From Sphingomonas desiccabilis (GTDB lineage Bacteria > Pseudomonadota > Alphaproteobacteria > Sphingomonadales > Sphingomonadaceae): DNA of 64,000 nucleotides. Both the position numbers and the translations under genes were made by a program. The stretch lies in contig NZ_SDPT01000001.1 of assembly GCF_004135605.1 (NCBI RefSeq), forward strand, positions 1 through 64,000, given 5' to 3'. How positions within the stretch are numbered: position 1 is the stretch's first letter; each line of letters starts with the position of its first letter. The notes beneath the pieces were generated by a model, which was not told where the DNA came from, did not search any database, and saw nothing but the letters and a program-made list of their open reading frames with translations. Of this stretch, positions 49,008 to 57,786 are shown piece by piece.

Positions 49008-50083
49008 CGTGCCAGGTCCAGCGCCATCTGCACGCCCGGCGTCGCGGGATCGGGCAGGGGGCCGAGGTTGGAGAGGGTGACGCCCAGCAGCCGCACCCCC
49101 ATCGGCAGCGGATAGAGCCCGCGCACCAGCTCGACCGCGATCGCGTGCAGCGTTTCCCGGTCACCGACCGGATCGGCCAGGCTGCGGCTGCGCGTCAGGG
49201 TGCGAAAATCGGCGAAGCGGATCTTGGCGGTGACGGTACGGCCGGAGCTGTGCGTGCGCTCGCACCATTCCCAGACATCGTCGGCCATGGCGCGGATGCC
49301 GTCCTCCACTGCCTCGGGCGTGATGAGGTTGGTGGCGTAGGTGGTTTCCGATCCCGACGACTTGCGGACCCGGTCCGGCGTCACCGCGCGGTCGTCCTGA
49401 CCGCGGGCGACGCGATGATACCATTCGCCCGACTTGCCGAAGTGGGCGCGCAGCCACGGCAGTTCCTTGGCGCGGAGGTCGGCACCCGTGCGGATGCCCA
49501 GCCGCGCCATCTTCTCGGCCGTGCGCGGGCCGATGCCGTGGAAGCGCCCGACCTCCAGCCCGCCGACGAACGCCTCGCCCGCGCCCGGCGGGATCACGAA
49601 CTGGCCATCGGGCTTGTTCGCGTCCGACGCGAGCTTGGCCAGGAACTTGTTGTAGGAGATGCCCGCCGACGCGGTGAGGCCGGTCTCCTCCTTGATGCGC
49701 CGCCGGATCTCCAGCGCCGTCTCGGTCGCGGACGGCAGCCCGGCCAGGTTCTCGGTCACGTCCAGATAGGCCTCGTCCAAGGACAGCGGCTCGACCAGCG
49801 GTGTATAGGCGTGGAAGATCGCGCGGATCTGCTGCGATACCTGGCGATAGACGTCGAAGCGCGGCCGCACGAACACCAGCTCCGGGCACTGCCGGATCGC
49901 GCGCGCGGAGGGCATGGCGGAGCGCACGCCGAAGCGGCGCGCCTCATAGCTGGCCGCCGCCACCACGCCGCGCCCGCTCGAGCCGCCCACCGCCACGGGC
50001 CGCCCGCGCAGCTCCGGCGCGTCGCGCTGCTCCACCGACGCGAAAAAGGCGTCCATGTCGACATGGATGATCTTGCGGGTCAT
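49004..50083 (-). CDS. dinB: DNA polymerase IV (Y family)
   Basis: 359 aa from ATG 50083. Catalytic motifs: KIIHVDMDAFFASVEQRD at the N-terminus (first metal Asp), SLDEAYLDVTEN (Asp-Glu pair), TASAGISYNKFLAKLASD, then helix-hairpin-helix FHGIGPRTAEKMARLGIRTGADL, and the little-finger region RTVTAKIRFADFRTLTRS. It performs error-prone translesion synthesis. The end lacks an obvious beta-clamp motif beyond the LGVTLSNLGPL region. I see no clear LexA box upstream; a REP-like repeat fills that gap. Confidence 0.95.
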   Translation of the reverse strand: MTRKIIHVDMDAFFASVEQRDAPELRGRPVAVGGSSGRGVVAAASYEARRFGVRSAMPSARAIRQCPELVFVRPRFDVYRQVSQQIRAIFHAYTPLVEPLSLDEAYLDVTENLAGLPSATETALEIRRRIKEETGLTASAGISYNKFLAKLASDANKPDGQFVIPPGAGEAFVGGLEVGRFHGIGPRTAEKMARLGIRTGADLRAKELPWLRAHFGKSGEWYHRVARGQDDRAVTPDRVRKSSGSETTYATNLITPEAVEDGIRAMADDVWEWCERTHSSGRTVTAKIRFADFRTLTRSRSLADPVGDRETLHAIAVELVRGLYPLPMGVRLLGVTLSNLGPLPDPATPGVQMALDLAR

Positions 50084-50183
50084 GGCACGGGAACAGGATA
50101 GGAACAAACGCACCTGATGTCACCCGCGAACCGTGGCCGTTTCTCCCATGATGGTGCCGGCAGCGGAACCGCAGCAACCCCGT

Positions 50184-50277
50184 ACCCCGGCGAAGGCCGG
50201 GGTCCAGTTGGGGGGTCGGTCGAGGCGCGTGGCACATCGCGACGGCACCGCAACTGGGCCGCGGCCTTCGCCGGGGT
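50184..50277. repeat. REPIN-like inverted pair of REP hairpins
   Basis: ACCCCGGC-GAAG-GCCGGGGT at 50184-50203 followed by CCAGTTG, and the inverted CAACTGG then a degenerate GCCGCGGC-CTTC-GCCGGGGT at 50258-50277. The CCAGTTG/CAACTGG flanks pair, as in the other REPINs of the window. It lies between dinB and the GNAT gene on the same strand. Confidence 0.75.
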
Positions 50278-50292
50278 ACGGATAAGCTCCTG

Positions 50293-50856
50293 CTACGGTG
50301 TCACCCCAGCGCCGACTTGCGCTCCGCGCTCGAATAAAATGCCCGGTGCGTCGCGATAGCGAACCTCGCCAAAACGCCGGTAGCCGAGTTTCTCCGCCAC
50401 GCGCACCGATGGCAGGTTGTCGGGATGGATGAGGCACACCGTGCGCTTCGCTTTGTGCACCTCGGCCATCCACGCATGCGCCGCCTGCACCGCTTCCGTC
50501 GCGTAGCCCCTTCCGTGGGCAGCCGATACCAGGATCCAGGCCGCCTCCGGAAAGGGATCGAAGGATGCGCCGAATCCGCGTGCGAAATGGCCGATCCCGA
50601 CTTCGCCCAGAAAGCGCCCGCCGTCCTTTGCGCGGACGGTGAAGATGCCATGGCCAAAGGCAGCCCAGTGGCCGATGTTGCGCAACAGCTTGTTCCACGC
50701 ATCCTCGCGGCCGAGCGGCTTGCCGCCGATGAAGGCCATCACGCTCGCATCGCTCAGCATCGCGCAGCTGTCCTCGAAGTCCGCGAGGGTGGGCCGCGCA
50801 AGGAGGAGACGTTCGGTCTCGATGACCGGTTCGCCGCGCGCTTGGGTGCCTTCCAT
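50293..50856 (-). CDS. GNAT-family acetyltransferase (RimJ/RimL type)
   Basis: 187 aa from ATG 50856, with GGGGAGA upstream. ETERLLLARPTLADFEDSCAML opens the fold as in RimJ/RimL-like proteins. FLGEVGIGHFARGF and the acetyl-CoA loop SAAHGRGYATEAVQAAHAWM follow, and PDNLPSVRVAEKLGYRRFGEVRYRD ends it. It would acetylate an N-terminus, antibiotic or small amine; the target is unknown. It starts 14 bases after the RDD gene and is probably the last gene of that operon. Confidence 0.9.
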   Translation of the reverse strand: MEGTQARGEPVIETERLLLARPTLADFEDSCAMLSDASVMAFIGGKPLGREDAWNKLLRNIGHWAAFGHGIFTVRAKDGGRFLGEVGIGHFARGFGASFDPFPEAAWILVSAAHGRGYATEAVQAAHAWMAEVHKAKRTVCLIHPDNLPSVRVAEKLGYRRFGEVRYRDAPGILFERGAQVGAGVTP

Positions 50857-50870
50857 CGATCCGTCTCCCC

Positions 50871-51752
50871 TCAAGCCTGCTGGTCGTGCTTGTCCTTCTT
50901 GCGCTTGCCGAACAGCAGCTTGCGCTCCAGTTCCAGCCGCAGCGCGGCGTAATAGGCCTCCAGGAACTCGCGATCGTAGCCCTCGTCCGGGTTGCGGCCG
51001 AGCTTGGTACGGATGGTGCGCGCGACCATGAACTGGTCGTGCCGGTCGTTCCGGCGCAGAACCTCCTCCAGCTTGTGCAACTCGAACGCGCCATAGGCGG
51101 CGAGTTCGTGCGGCGCGAAGCGATAGCGGTCGCCCTCCAGCGCGGCGGGATCGAGCAGCTCCGCGCCGATCTGCCGGCGCTCGTTCTCCACCACCCAGGT
51201 TCCCGCCACCAGGTCGCCCGCGCGCATCCGGTCGCGGTTGAACAGCAGGAAGAACAGGAACAGGCACGCCCAGCCGAGCGCCAGATAACCAACCCAGGCG
51301 TCGATCGTCCCCTCGGCAAAGGCAAAGGGGAGGAAGCTCAGCGGCAGGAACAGCTCGACCTCGCGCATCAGGTTGCGCGCCAGCACGGCCGTGGGGGTCA
51401 GCCGCCCGCCGTCGCGCGCCACCACCCGCAGCTTCTGCAGCCGCTTGCCCGGCGTCGCCGCGCGCCCGCCCGCCTCGAACGCCACGAAGTAGAAGTTGCG
51501 CAGCAGGAAGAAGCCGAGCAGCCACACGACCATCAGCAGCGGGCCGGTCGCGGTCCCCCCCGCCCGGGCGAGCAGCACCACCAGCAGAGTGAAGCCGATC
51601 AGGATGGCCAGCATGATCAGCAGGTCCAGCACCAGCGCGCCCGCGCGCGCACCGCCGCTGCCCAGCCGCACGTTCAGGGTCACCCCCTCCGGCGTCACCA
51701 GCGCGCGGTCGAGCGACAGCGGCGGGCGCGGCTTGCGCGGGCGCCTAGCCAC
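50871..51752 (-). CDS. RDD-family membrane protein
   Basis: 293 aa from GTG 51752, overlapping the upstream gene by eight bases. RDD features: RLGSGGARAGALVLDLLIMLAIL in the first helix region, a second helix (MVVWLLGFFLLRNFYFVAF), GGRAATPGKRLQKLRVVARDGGRLT between helices, and a third segment (YLALGWACLFLFFLLF) followed by NRDRMRAGDLVAGTWVV. A charged cytoplasmic tail of 100 residues ends in Lys/Asp/Gln. The function of RDD proteins is mostly unknown; they recur in MoxR/DUF58/SpoIIM operons, as here. Confidence 0.9.
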   Translation of the reverse strand: MARRPRKPRPPLSLDRALVTPEGVTLNVRLGSGGARAGALVLDLLIMLAILIGFTLLVVLLARAGGTATGPLLMVVWLLGFFLLRNFYFVAFEAGGRAATPGKRLQKLRVVARDGGRLTPTAVLARNLMREVELFLPLSFLPFAFAEGTIDAWVGYLALGWACLFLFFLLFNRDRMRAGDLVAGTWVVENERRQIGAELLDPAALEGDRYRFAPHELAAYGAFELHKLEEVLRRNDRHDQFMVARTIRTKLGRNPDEGYDREFLEAYYAALRLELERKLLFGKRKKDKHDQQA

Positions 51753-52740
51753 GGCGACGGCGTCCCGCGAGGCCGAAATAGCCGACCCACAGGGCGAACA
51801 TCGCACCGGCGATCGCGTATCGCGCGCTGTCGCTGGTCACCAGCTGGCGTGCGAACCCCTCCAGCAGTCCGGCCACCAGCAGCATCAGGATGACGCCGAG
51901 CATCACCGTGGCGGCGGTCCGGCCAGCCGCCCCTGCGGCAGCGACGCGTCCGCGCTCGCCCGGGAAGGCGATCGCGCGGCCGATCCGCAGCCCTGCGGCG
52001 GCCGCCAGCACGATGGCGCTCAGCTCGGTCGATCCATGGATCATCAGCCAGCCGAACAGCCCGGGGGCGAGGCCGTGCGGCGCATAGACCGCGAACATCG
52101 CGCCCAACATCGCGCCGTTCTGCACCAGGAGGATCAGCGTCGGGATGCCGAGCGCGAAGCCCAGCGCAAAGCACAGGAACGACACCTGCGCATTGTGGGT
52201 GAAGAGATAGGCCGCGAACAGTTCGAGCCCGCCGTCCTCGGGCTTGTCGTAGAGCGACTTGCGCAGGAACTCGGCGGAGGCGTTCATGTCGCGGCCGCTC
52301 GCCATCTCGGGAGACAGGATCGCGCCGAACCACGCCGGCTCGGCGCGGATCAAGGCGTAGGCGGCAACGGCGCTCAGGACGGTCAGCAGCGTCGCCACCA
52401 CGATCTCGGGCCACAGTGCCCGCACCGCCTGCGGCAGGCCGGTTCCGAAGAACCCCGCGATCTGCCGGCCCCACGGCGCCCGGCAGCCGTAGAGCACGAA
52501 ATAGGCGCGGGTCGACAGCCGCTCGAGATAGTCGACCAGCGACGCGTCCAGCGACGTCTCGCGCGCCACCGACAGCGCCGACAGGGTGGCGCGGTACAAT
52601 CGCGGCAGCTCGAACAGGTCCTCTTCGGACAGCCGGCGCGCGCTCTTGCTCTCCACGATGTCCAGCAGCGCTTCCAGCCGCGCCCAGTCGGCCTCGCGCT
52701 CGGCGCGGAAATGGCGGCTGGCGAACAACGGCGCGTTCAT
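51745..52740 (-). CDS. SpoIIM-like (stage II sporulation protein M family) membrane protein
   Basis: 331 aa from ATG 52740, overlapping the DUF58 stop codon (ATGA). A soluble helical N-terminus (ARLEALLDIVESKSARRLSEEDLFELPRLYRATL) is followed by several membrane segments (WPEIVVATLLTVLSAVAAYAL, FLCFALGFALGIPTLILL, FGWLMIHGSTELSAIVLAAAAGLRIG). The HGxxELSA motif is typical of SpoIIM-domain proteins outside sporulating bacteria, which accompany MoxR/DUF58 genes. Role unknown, probably envelope-related. Confidence 0.9.
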   Translation of the reverse strand: MNAPLFASRHFRAEREADWARLEALLDIVESKSARRLSEEDLFELPRLYRATLSALSVARETSLDASLVDYLERLSTRAYFVLYGCRAPWGRQIAGFFGTGLPQAVRALWPEIVVATLLTVLSAVAAYALIRAEPAWFGAILSPEMASGRDMNASAEFLRKSLYDKPEDGGLELFAAYLFTHNAQVSFLCFALGFALGIPTLILLVQNGAMLGAMFAVYAPHGLAPGLFGWLMIHGSTELSAIVLAAAAGLRIGRAIAFPGERGRVAAAGAAGRTAATVMLGVILMLLVAGLLEGFARQLVTSDSARYAIAGAMFALWVGYFGLAGRRRRG

Positions 52741-54008
52741 GCCACCCGCTCTCGGTGGCGGAGATAGCGCTCGACCAGCTTGAGCGCCATCGCCTCGGCC
52801 GGCGCCTCGATCACGTCCACCCCCATCCTTCGCAGCCGTTCGATCACGATCCTCCGCTCGCGCAGCAGCGCATGCGCCACGGTTGCGCGCACGACATCGT
52901 CGGCCTCCTGCGGCTCGGCATCCTGGATCCCCTCCAGCTCGGCGTCGCGGAACAGCACGAACAGCAGCCGGTGACGCTTCAACATCCGCTGCGCGGCAGC
53001 GAGCATCAGCTCGGCGCTGGTCGGATCGGTGAACTCGGTGAACAGCACCACCAGCGAGCGCCGCTCGAGCCGCCCATCGAGCGTCACCAGCGACAGCGTG
53101 TAGTTGCTCTCGTCGGTGCCATAGTCGATGTCGGCGGCGGCATGGTGCAGCCGCGCAAAGCCGCGCGTGCCCGACAGCGTGCCCGAATCCACCTGCGGCC
53201 GCGCGGCGAACGAGAACAGCCGCACCCGGTCGCCCGACTTGAGCGCCACGAACGCGGCGAGCAGCGCGGCGGAGACGGCCCGGTCGACCCGCGGCACGCC
53301 GCCCACCGGATCGCTCATCGCGCGGCCGGCATCGACCGCGAACACCACCGCATTGTCGCGCTCGGTCTGGTACTCGCGGGCGAGCAGCGAGGCGTGCCTG
53401 GCCGACGCCTTCCAGTCGATAGTGCGCCGTTCCATGCCGGGCTGGAAATCGGTGAGCACCTGGAATTCCTGCCCGTCGCCGCTGTCGCGCCGCATGCGAA
53501 GGCCGGTGTGCTGGCTGTTGAGATACTGGCGCATCCCCTCGTCGCGCACGGGGCGGATGTCGGGCATGACGGCGATCGCCTGGCCGCCCGGTCGGCGCGT
53601 CTGCTGCCAGGCGAGGCCCATCGGCCCGGCATGGCGCGCCCACAGCGCCTCCACCACCGCACGCCCACGCCGTACGGCACGAAAGCGCGTGCTGGTGCGC
53701 GGACCCTCGCGCTCCAGCGGGCCGGCAATCTCCGCGGCAAAGGCGGCGGGCAGCACACGCTCGCCCTGCTCCAGCCGGGGGGCGAGGTCGATCGTCTCGC
53801 CGACCTGGATCGCCGCCGGGGTCGCGATCGACAGCCGGGCGCTGCCGAGCGGCGGCGCCAGCAGCGCGTCGACGACGACCAGCACCACCATCAACACCAC
53901 CCAGCCGAGTGCTGCCACCCAGGCGCCGGGCGCGACGATGCCGATGGCAAGCGCCACCGGCGCCGCCGCCGCGACCAGCCACACCGCGCGCTGGGTGGGA
54001 TAGATCAA
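52737..54008 (-). CDS. DUF58 protein with membrane anchor and vWA-like domain
   Basis: 423 aa from ATG 54008, overlapping the MoxR stop codon. Two N-terminal membrane helices ([41 protein letters not shown]), a beta-rich stretch, the DUF58 core [43 protein letters not shown], then a von Willebrand A-like fold ([26 protein letters not shown]). These proteins pair with MoxR ATPases as putative chaperone partners. Position in the operon is the usual one. Confidence 0.93.
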   Translation of the reverse strand: MIYPTQRAVWLVAAAAPVALAIGIVAPGAWVAALGWVVLMVVLVVVDALLAPPLGSARLSIATPAAIQVGETIDLAPRLEQGERVLPAAFAAEIAGPLEREGPRTSTRFRAVRRGRAVVEALWARHAGPMGLAWQQTRRPGGQAIAVMPDIRPVRDEGMRQYLNSQHTGLRMRRDSGDGQEFQVLTDFQPGMERRTIDWKASARHASLLAREYQTERDNAVVFAVDAGRAMSDPVGGVPRVDRAVSAALLAAFVALKSGDRVRLFSFAARPQVDSGTLSGTRGFARLHHAAADIDYGTDESNYTLSLVTLDGRLERRSLVVLFTEFTDPTSAELMLAAAQRMLKRHRLLFVLFRDAELEGIQDAEPQEADDVVRATVAHALLRERRIVIERLRRMGVDVIEAPAEAMALKLVERYLRHRERVA

Positions 54009-54961
54009 CGCGGCGCCTCGGTCGCGTCAATGAGCCCGATGACGACATCGTCGATCCGCCGCCCGTCGATCTCGGCCGCAGGCGACAGGATCAGCCGGTG
54101 GCGCAGCAGTGCCGGGGCGAGCAGCTTCACGTCGTCGGGGATAACATAGTCGCGCCCCTCCAGCGCCGCCGCCGCGCGCGCCGCCGCCGCCATTGCCGAA
54201 GCCGCACGCGGGGAGGCGCCGCTCGCGATGTCGGGGTGCTCACGAGTCGCCCGCACCAGCCGCACGATATAGTCGATCACCGGATGGACCAGCCGCACCT
54301 CGGACACTGCAGCGATGGCCGCCGCGATCTCGGCCGCGCCCGCGACCGGCTGCACGCCGGAGTCCTCCGGACGCGGGGTGCCGGTGCGATTGCCGTACTG
54401 CGCCACGATCGCGCGCTCGGACTCCTCGGACGGCCAGCCGATCGACAGCTTGAACAGGAAGCGGTCGAGCTGCGCCTCGGGCAGCGGATAGACGCCCTGC
54501 TGCTCGATCGGGTTCTGGGTCGCGACCACGGTGAAGCGATCCGACAGCCGCTCGGTCCGCCCGTCGGTGGTGATCGCGCGCTCCTGCATCGCCTCCAGCA
54601 GCGCCGCCTGCGTCTTGGGCGGGGTACGGTTGATCTCGTCCGCCAGCAGCAGCTCGCAGAACACCGGCCCCTTGGTGAGCGCGAAGCTCGAGGTCTGGAA
54701 GTTGAACAGGTTCGCACCGATGATGTCGCCGGGCATCAGGTCGGGCGTGAACTGGATGCGGCCGAAGTCGAGGCTCAGCGAGCGCGCGAAGCTCTGCGCC
54801 AAGAGCGTCTTGGCGGTGCCCGGCGGTCCTTCCAGCAGCACATGGCCGGCGGAGAACAACGCGATTGCCAGGAAGCGCACCACCGGCCCCTGGTCGACCA
54901 CCGCCTTTGCGATCTCGCGGTCGATCGCGTGTCCGAGCGACCGGACCTCCTCGAGCGTCAT
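54005..54961 (-). CDS. MoxR-family AAA+ ATPase
   Basis: 318 aa from ATG 54961, with GGAAGGAAG upstream; a longer start at 54979 exists in frame. Walker [22 protein letters not shown], Walker [25 protein letters not shown], sensor 1 [26 protein letters not shown] and the C-terminal lid [30 protein letters not shown]. MoxR ATPases are thought to act as chaperones maturing protein complexes together with vWA partners. Overlaps both neighbours by four bases. Confidence 0.96.
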   Translation of the reverse strand: MTLEEVRSLGHAIDREIAKAVVDQGPVVRFLAIALFSAGHVLLEGPPGTAKTLLAQSFARSLSLDFGRIQFTPDLMPGDIIGANLFNFQTSSFALTKGPVFCELLLADEINRTPPKTQAALLEAMQERAITTDGRTERLSDRFTVVATQNPIEQQGVYPLPEAQLDRFLFKLSIGWPSEESERAIVAQYGNRTGTPRPEDSGVQPVAGAAEIAAAIAAVSEVRLVHPVIDYIVRLVRATREHPDIASGASPRAASAMAAAARAAAALEGRDYVIPDDVKLLAPALLRHRLILSPAAEIDGRRIDDVVIGLIDATEAPR

Positions 54962-56190
54962 GCCAATGCTTCCTTCCATGCGTGGAGTTGTCGGGCCGCC
55001 GCCACCAGCTCCGCTTCGGTGCGGGCGGTGCGCAGGCGATGGTCGATCTGCGAATAGGCGGCCGGGCGGTCGCCCAGCCGATCAAGCCGCGCCAGCACGC
55101 CGGCCTCGTCGAGATCGCGCGGCAGATCGAGGCTGCGCACCAGCCCCTCGCGGGCGATGTCGGCGTAGCGCGGGCCTGCCGAGAGCGTCCGGCCAGACAG
55201 CCGGGTGAGCGCGGCGATATTGTCGATCAGCGCCGCCTTGCCCAGCGCCACCGCCCGCCGCTCGCGCAGCACCGGGCCGAACCGGGCCGCGGTCGCAAGG
55301 CCGGCCAGCACCGCGGCGGCGATCATCGCCAGGGTCGCGGCCAGGAACGGCGGGGTGAACAGCAGCTTCACCAGGTTGCGATCGCCCGGGCCGTAATGAA
55401 GCGAGGCGTCGAACACGGCGGCTCCCGGATATTTAGGGTCGAGCGCCGCGAGCAGTGCGATCGCCGCCTGCGCATTCTGCGGGTGTTTCAGCGCCGCATT
55501 GTTAAGGAGGTCCGGATCGGACAGCACATAGGTGTTCGTCCGGCCGATCCGCGCCAGCACGGCCGCGCCATCGCCATCACGCAGGATCGGGACCAGTGTC
55601 TTGCCCGATACCGCCCTCAGGTACCTTGGCGCCAGGAAAGGCCGGAACTTCCAGCCGGGCGCGCTGCGCAGCCCCTGAGCGACGGCATAGTCGGTCTCGA
55701 CCTCCTTGGCCGGAATCAGCGCCGCCGCCTTCTCGGAACTCAGCAGCCCCACGCGCTGCACGCGATTGGGCTGCAACGGCAGCGCCGACACCCTCCACTT
55801 GGGCAGCACGATCAGCGTCGGAAAGTCGCCGCTCTCCTCTGTGTCTTCCTCCTCCGCCGCGGCCGCGTGTGCCTCGCGTGCTTGCACCAGCTTGGCCACC
55901 TGCTCCGGCTGGGTGTCGATGGCAGGCGTCAGCACCGCCAGTTCGGGCATCGCGGCCAGGTCCTCCGGGTCGACCACCAGCGAGCCGCCGCCTCCGGTGC
56001 GATCGACCAGCTGGCGCAGCGCATAATAGCCGGCGCCATGCTTCTCGTCCGCGGCCGGAAGCGATCCCAGCCGGCGCGACAGCACGTCGGAAAAGCCGTT
56101 GAGCAGGATCGCCGCCAGCGCCAGCAGCGTGCCGACCACCACCAGCACGATCGCGGTGCGCCGCGCGAAAGGCTCGGTCGTCGCGCTCAT
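54958..56190 (-). CDS. DUF4350-family membrane protein
   Basis: 410 aa from ATG 56190. One N-terminal helix ([23 protein letters not shown]), a periplasmic/soluble domain beginning [31 protein letters not shown] typical of DUF4350, then a helix near residue 285 ([21 protein letters not shown]) and a cytoplasmic helical tail. Such proteins are a regular part of the MoxR/DUF58 operon. A run of Ala/Glu residues (about 108-118) is probably a linker. Confidence 0.88.
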   Translation of the reverse strand: MSATTEPFARRTAIVLVVVGTLLALAAILLNGFSDVLSRRLGSLPAADEKHGAGYYALRQLVDRTGGGGSLVVDPEDLAAMPELAVLTPAIDTQPEQVAKLVQAREAHAAAAEEEDTEESGDFPTLIVLPKWRVSALPLQPNRVQRVGLLSSEKAAALIPAKEVETDYAVAQGLRSAPGWKFRPFLAPRYLRAVSGKTLVPILRDGDGAAVLARIGRTNTYVLSDPDLLNNAALKHPQNAQAAIALLAALDPKYPGAAVFDASLHYGPGDRNLVKLLFTPPFLAATLAMIAAAVLAGLATAARFGPVLRERRAVALGKAALIDNIAALTRLSGRTLSAGPRYADIAREGLVRSLDLPRDLDEAGVLARLDRLGDRPAAYSQIDHRLRTARTEAELVAAARQLHAWKEALA

Positions 56191-56849
56191 GCGGTCTTCA
56201 GTGCGAACCGGGCATAATCGGTGCGAGCCGCTTCCCAGTCCGCCGCCTCCAGCGCGCGCCCGCCGAACCAGCTGCGCTCCACCGCTGCGACGATCCGCGC
56301 GAACACCCCGCGCGCCTCGCCGGGCAGCCCCTCGGCACGGGCGATGTCGCGGCTGGTGGAGGAGGGGCGCACCAGCTCGCCGCGCCAGGCGGCGATGTCG
56401 TCGATGCTGCGGAACAGGATCAGGTGGACCGCCTCGTCATAGCGCCCGCCGGCCGCCAGCGCGTCCGCCTCTTCCAGCAGGGCGCGCGCCTGGCCCTCGG
56501 TCGGCGCCCATTGCGGAGCCTCGGGCGCCGCGCCGCGGCCGCGCCGGACGAGCGAGAGCACCCACTCGCGCAGCCCCGGGACCAGCGCGAACAGCAGCAC
56601 CGCGATCACCACCGCCGCCGCGATCCAGCCGATCACGCTCCAGCCGTCCCCGACCCATGCGACGAAGCGCGCGATCGCTCTGCCCAGCGTCTTCAGCCAC
56701 TCGGGCATCTCGCGCGCCTCGATGTGGCGCATCGGCAGGTCGAACTGGATGCTCTTGTCGGCCAGGATCGCGCGATGCGCCTCGGCAACACGCGCGGGGT
56801 CGGGCGGCGCTGCCGCCGATGCGGCCTCCATGGATGCGCGTTCCGTCAT
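56187..56849 (-). CDS. DUF4129-like membrane protein
   Basis: 220 aa from ATG 56849, with GGGGGA upstream. One central membrane helix (IGWIAAAVVIAVLLFALVPGL) splits a short N-terminal domain from a C-terminal helical domain (ARALLEEADALAAGGRYDEAVHLILFRSIDDIAAWRGE...TSRDIARAEGLPGEA), the pattern of DUF4129 proteins. First gene of the MoxR/DUF58 operon; the next gene overlaps its stop codon. Divergent from the membrane protein at 56941. Confidence 0.82.
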   Translation of the reverse strand: MTERASMEAASAAAPPDPARVAEAHRAILADKSIQFDLPMRHIEAREMPEWLKTLGRAIARFVAWVGDGWSVIGWIAAAVVIAVLLFALVPGLREWVLSLVRRGRGAAPEAPQWAPTEGQARALLEEADALAAGGRYDEAVHLILFRSIDDIAAWRGELVRPSSTSRDIARAEGLPGEARGVFARIVAAVERSWFGGRALEAADWEAARTDYARFALKTA

Positions 56850-56940
56850 TCGTCCCCCTGCACGCCGTTGGAGCAAATCGCCGATTTACACGCAACGCTT
56901 TTCGCCTAGGCTTGGGACACCGGCGGGGGGCGGGGGATCG

Positions 56941-57786
56941 ATGGCCGCGATATTGATGTTGGTGGTGCTGCTTGCGCTGCCCTTTGTGTTCATCGTGGCG
57001 CTGCTCTTCGCCGCGCGTACCGAGGCGCGGCGACACCCCTGGCGCTTCCGCATCACCGACGTGGTCTCGCAGAGCTTCTCGACGGTGGGCCGCGCGCGCC
57101 TGCCGATGCTGGCGACGAGCCTGGTGACGATCGCGCTGCCAGCGGCCGCCCTCCAGGTCGCACTCGGCGGCGGCGACGCGGCAGCCGGGTTGTTCACCAT
57201 GCCGGGCGAGCAGGTGCTGACCGCGCTCGGCATCGGCTGGCTCGTCAGCCTGCTGGTGGGCACGCTGGGCGAAATCGTGATGATCGCGATCGCCCTCGAC
57301 GTGCTTGCCGGGCGGCCGGTGCAGTTCGGGCCGGCGCTGGCGCAGGGGCTGCGGCTGCTGCTGCCCGCCATTCTCGTCCGGCTGCTGCTGTGGGTGGGCG
57401 TCGCCTTCGGGTTGATGCTCTTCCTCCTTCCGGGACTGGTGCTGATGCTGACCTGGGCGATCGTGCTCCCGGTCCTGGTCGCCGAGCGTCCCGGCATCTT
57501 TGCCAGCTTCGCGCGCAGCGGGGAGCTCCTGCGCGGCGCCCGCTGGCGGCTGCTGCTGCTCTTCGCGATCGTGTTCGTGGCTTGGTCGCTGTTCGGCGGC
57601 ATGGGCCAGGGGTTCGCACTCGCCAGCCAGACGAGCGGCGCCCGGATCGGCAGCATCGTCGTCCAGGCGCTGGTCGCCACGCTGACGGGCGCGATGGGCG
57701 CGGCCGGACTTTCGACCATCTATCATCAGCTCAAGTCCGAACGCGAAGGGCTGGTCGGCGAGGATCTGGAGGCGGTGTTCGCATGA
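56941..57786 (+). CDS. Multi-pass membrane protein of unknown function
   Basis: 281 aa from ATG 56941, after GGGGGATCG. At least six hydrophobic segments (LMLVVLLALPFVFIVALLFAA, LATSLVTIALPAAALQVAL, ALGIGWLVSLLVGTLGEIVMIAIAL, LLLWVGVAFGLMLFLLPGLVLMLTWAIVLPVLV, LLLLFAIVFVAWSLFGGM). The central LTWAIVLPVLVAERPGIFASFARSGELLRG pattern recalls the glycerophosphodiester phosphodiesterase membrane domain/YciC-like proteins. No catalytic motif seen. Its stop overlaps the amidohydrolase start (ATGA). Confidence 0.8.
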   Translation: MAAILMLVVLLALPFVFIVALLFAARTEARRHPWRFRITDVVSQSFSTVGRARLPMLATSLVTIALPAAALQVALGGGDAAAGLFTMPGEQVLTALGIGWLVSLLVGTLGEIVMIAIALDVLAGRPVQFGPALAQGLRLLLPAILVRLLLWVGVAFGLMLFLLPGLVLMLTWAIVLPVLVAERPGIFASFARSGELLRGARWRLLLLFAIVFVAWSLFGGMGQGFALASQTSGARIGSIVVQALVATLTGAMGAAGLSTIYHQLKSEREGLVGEDLEAVFA

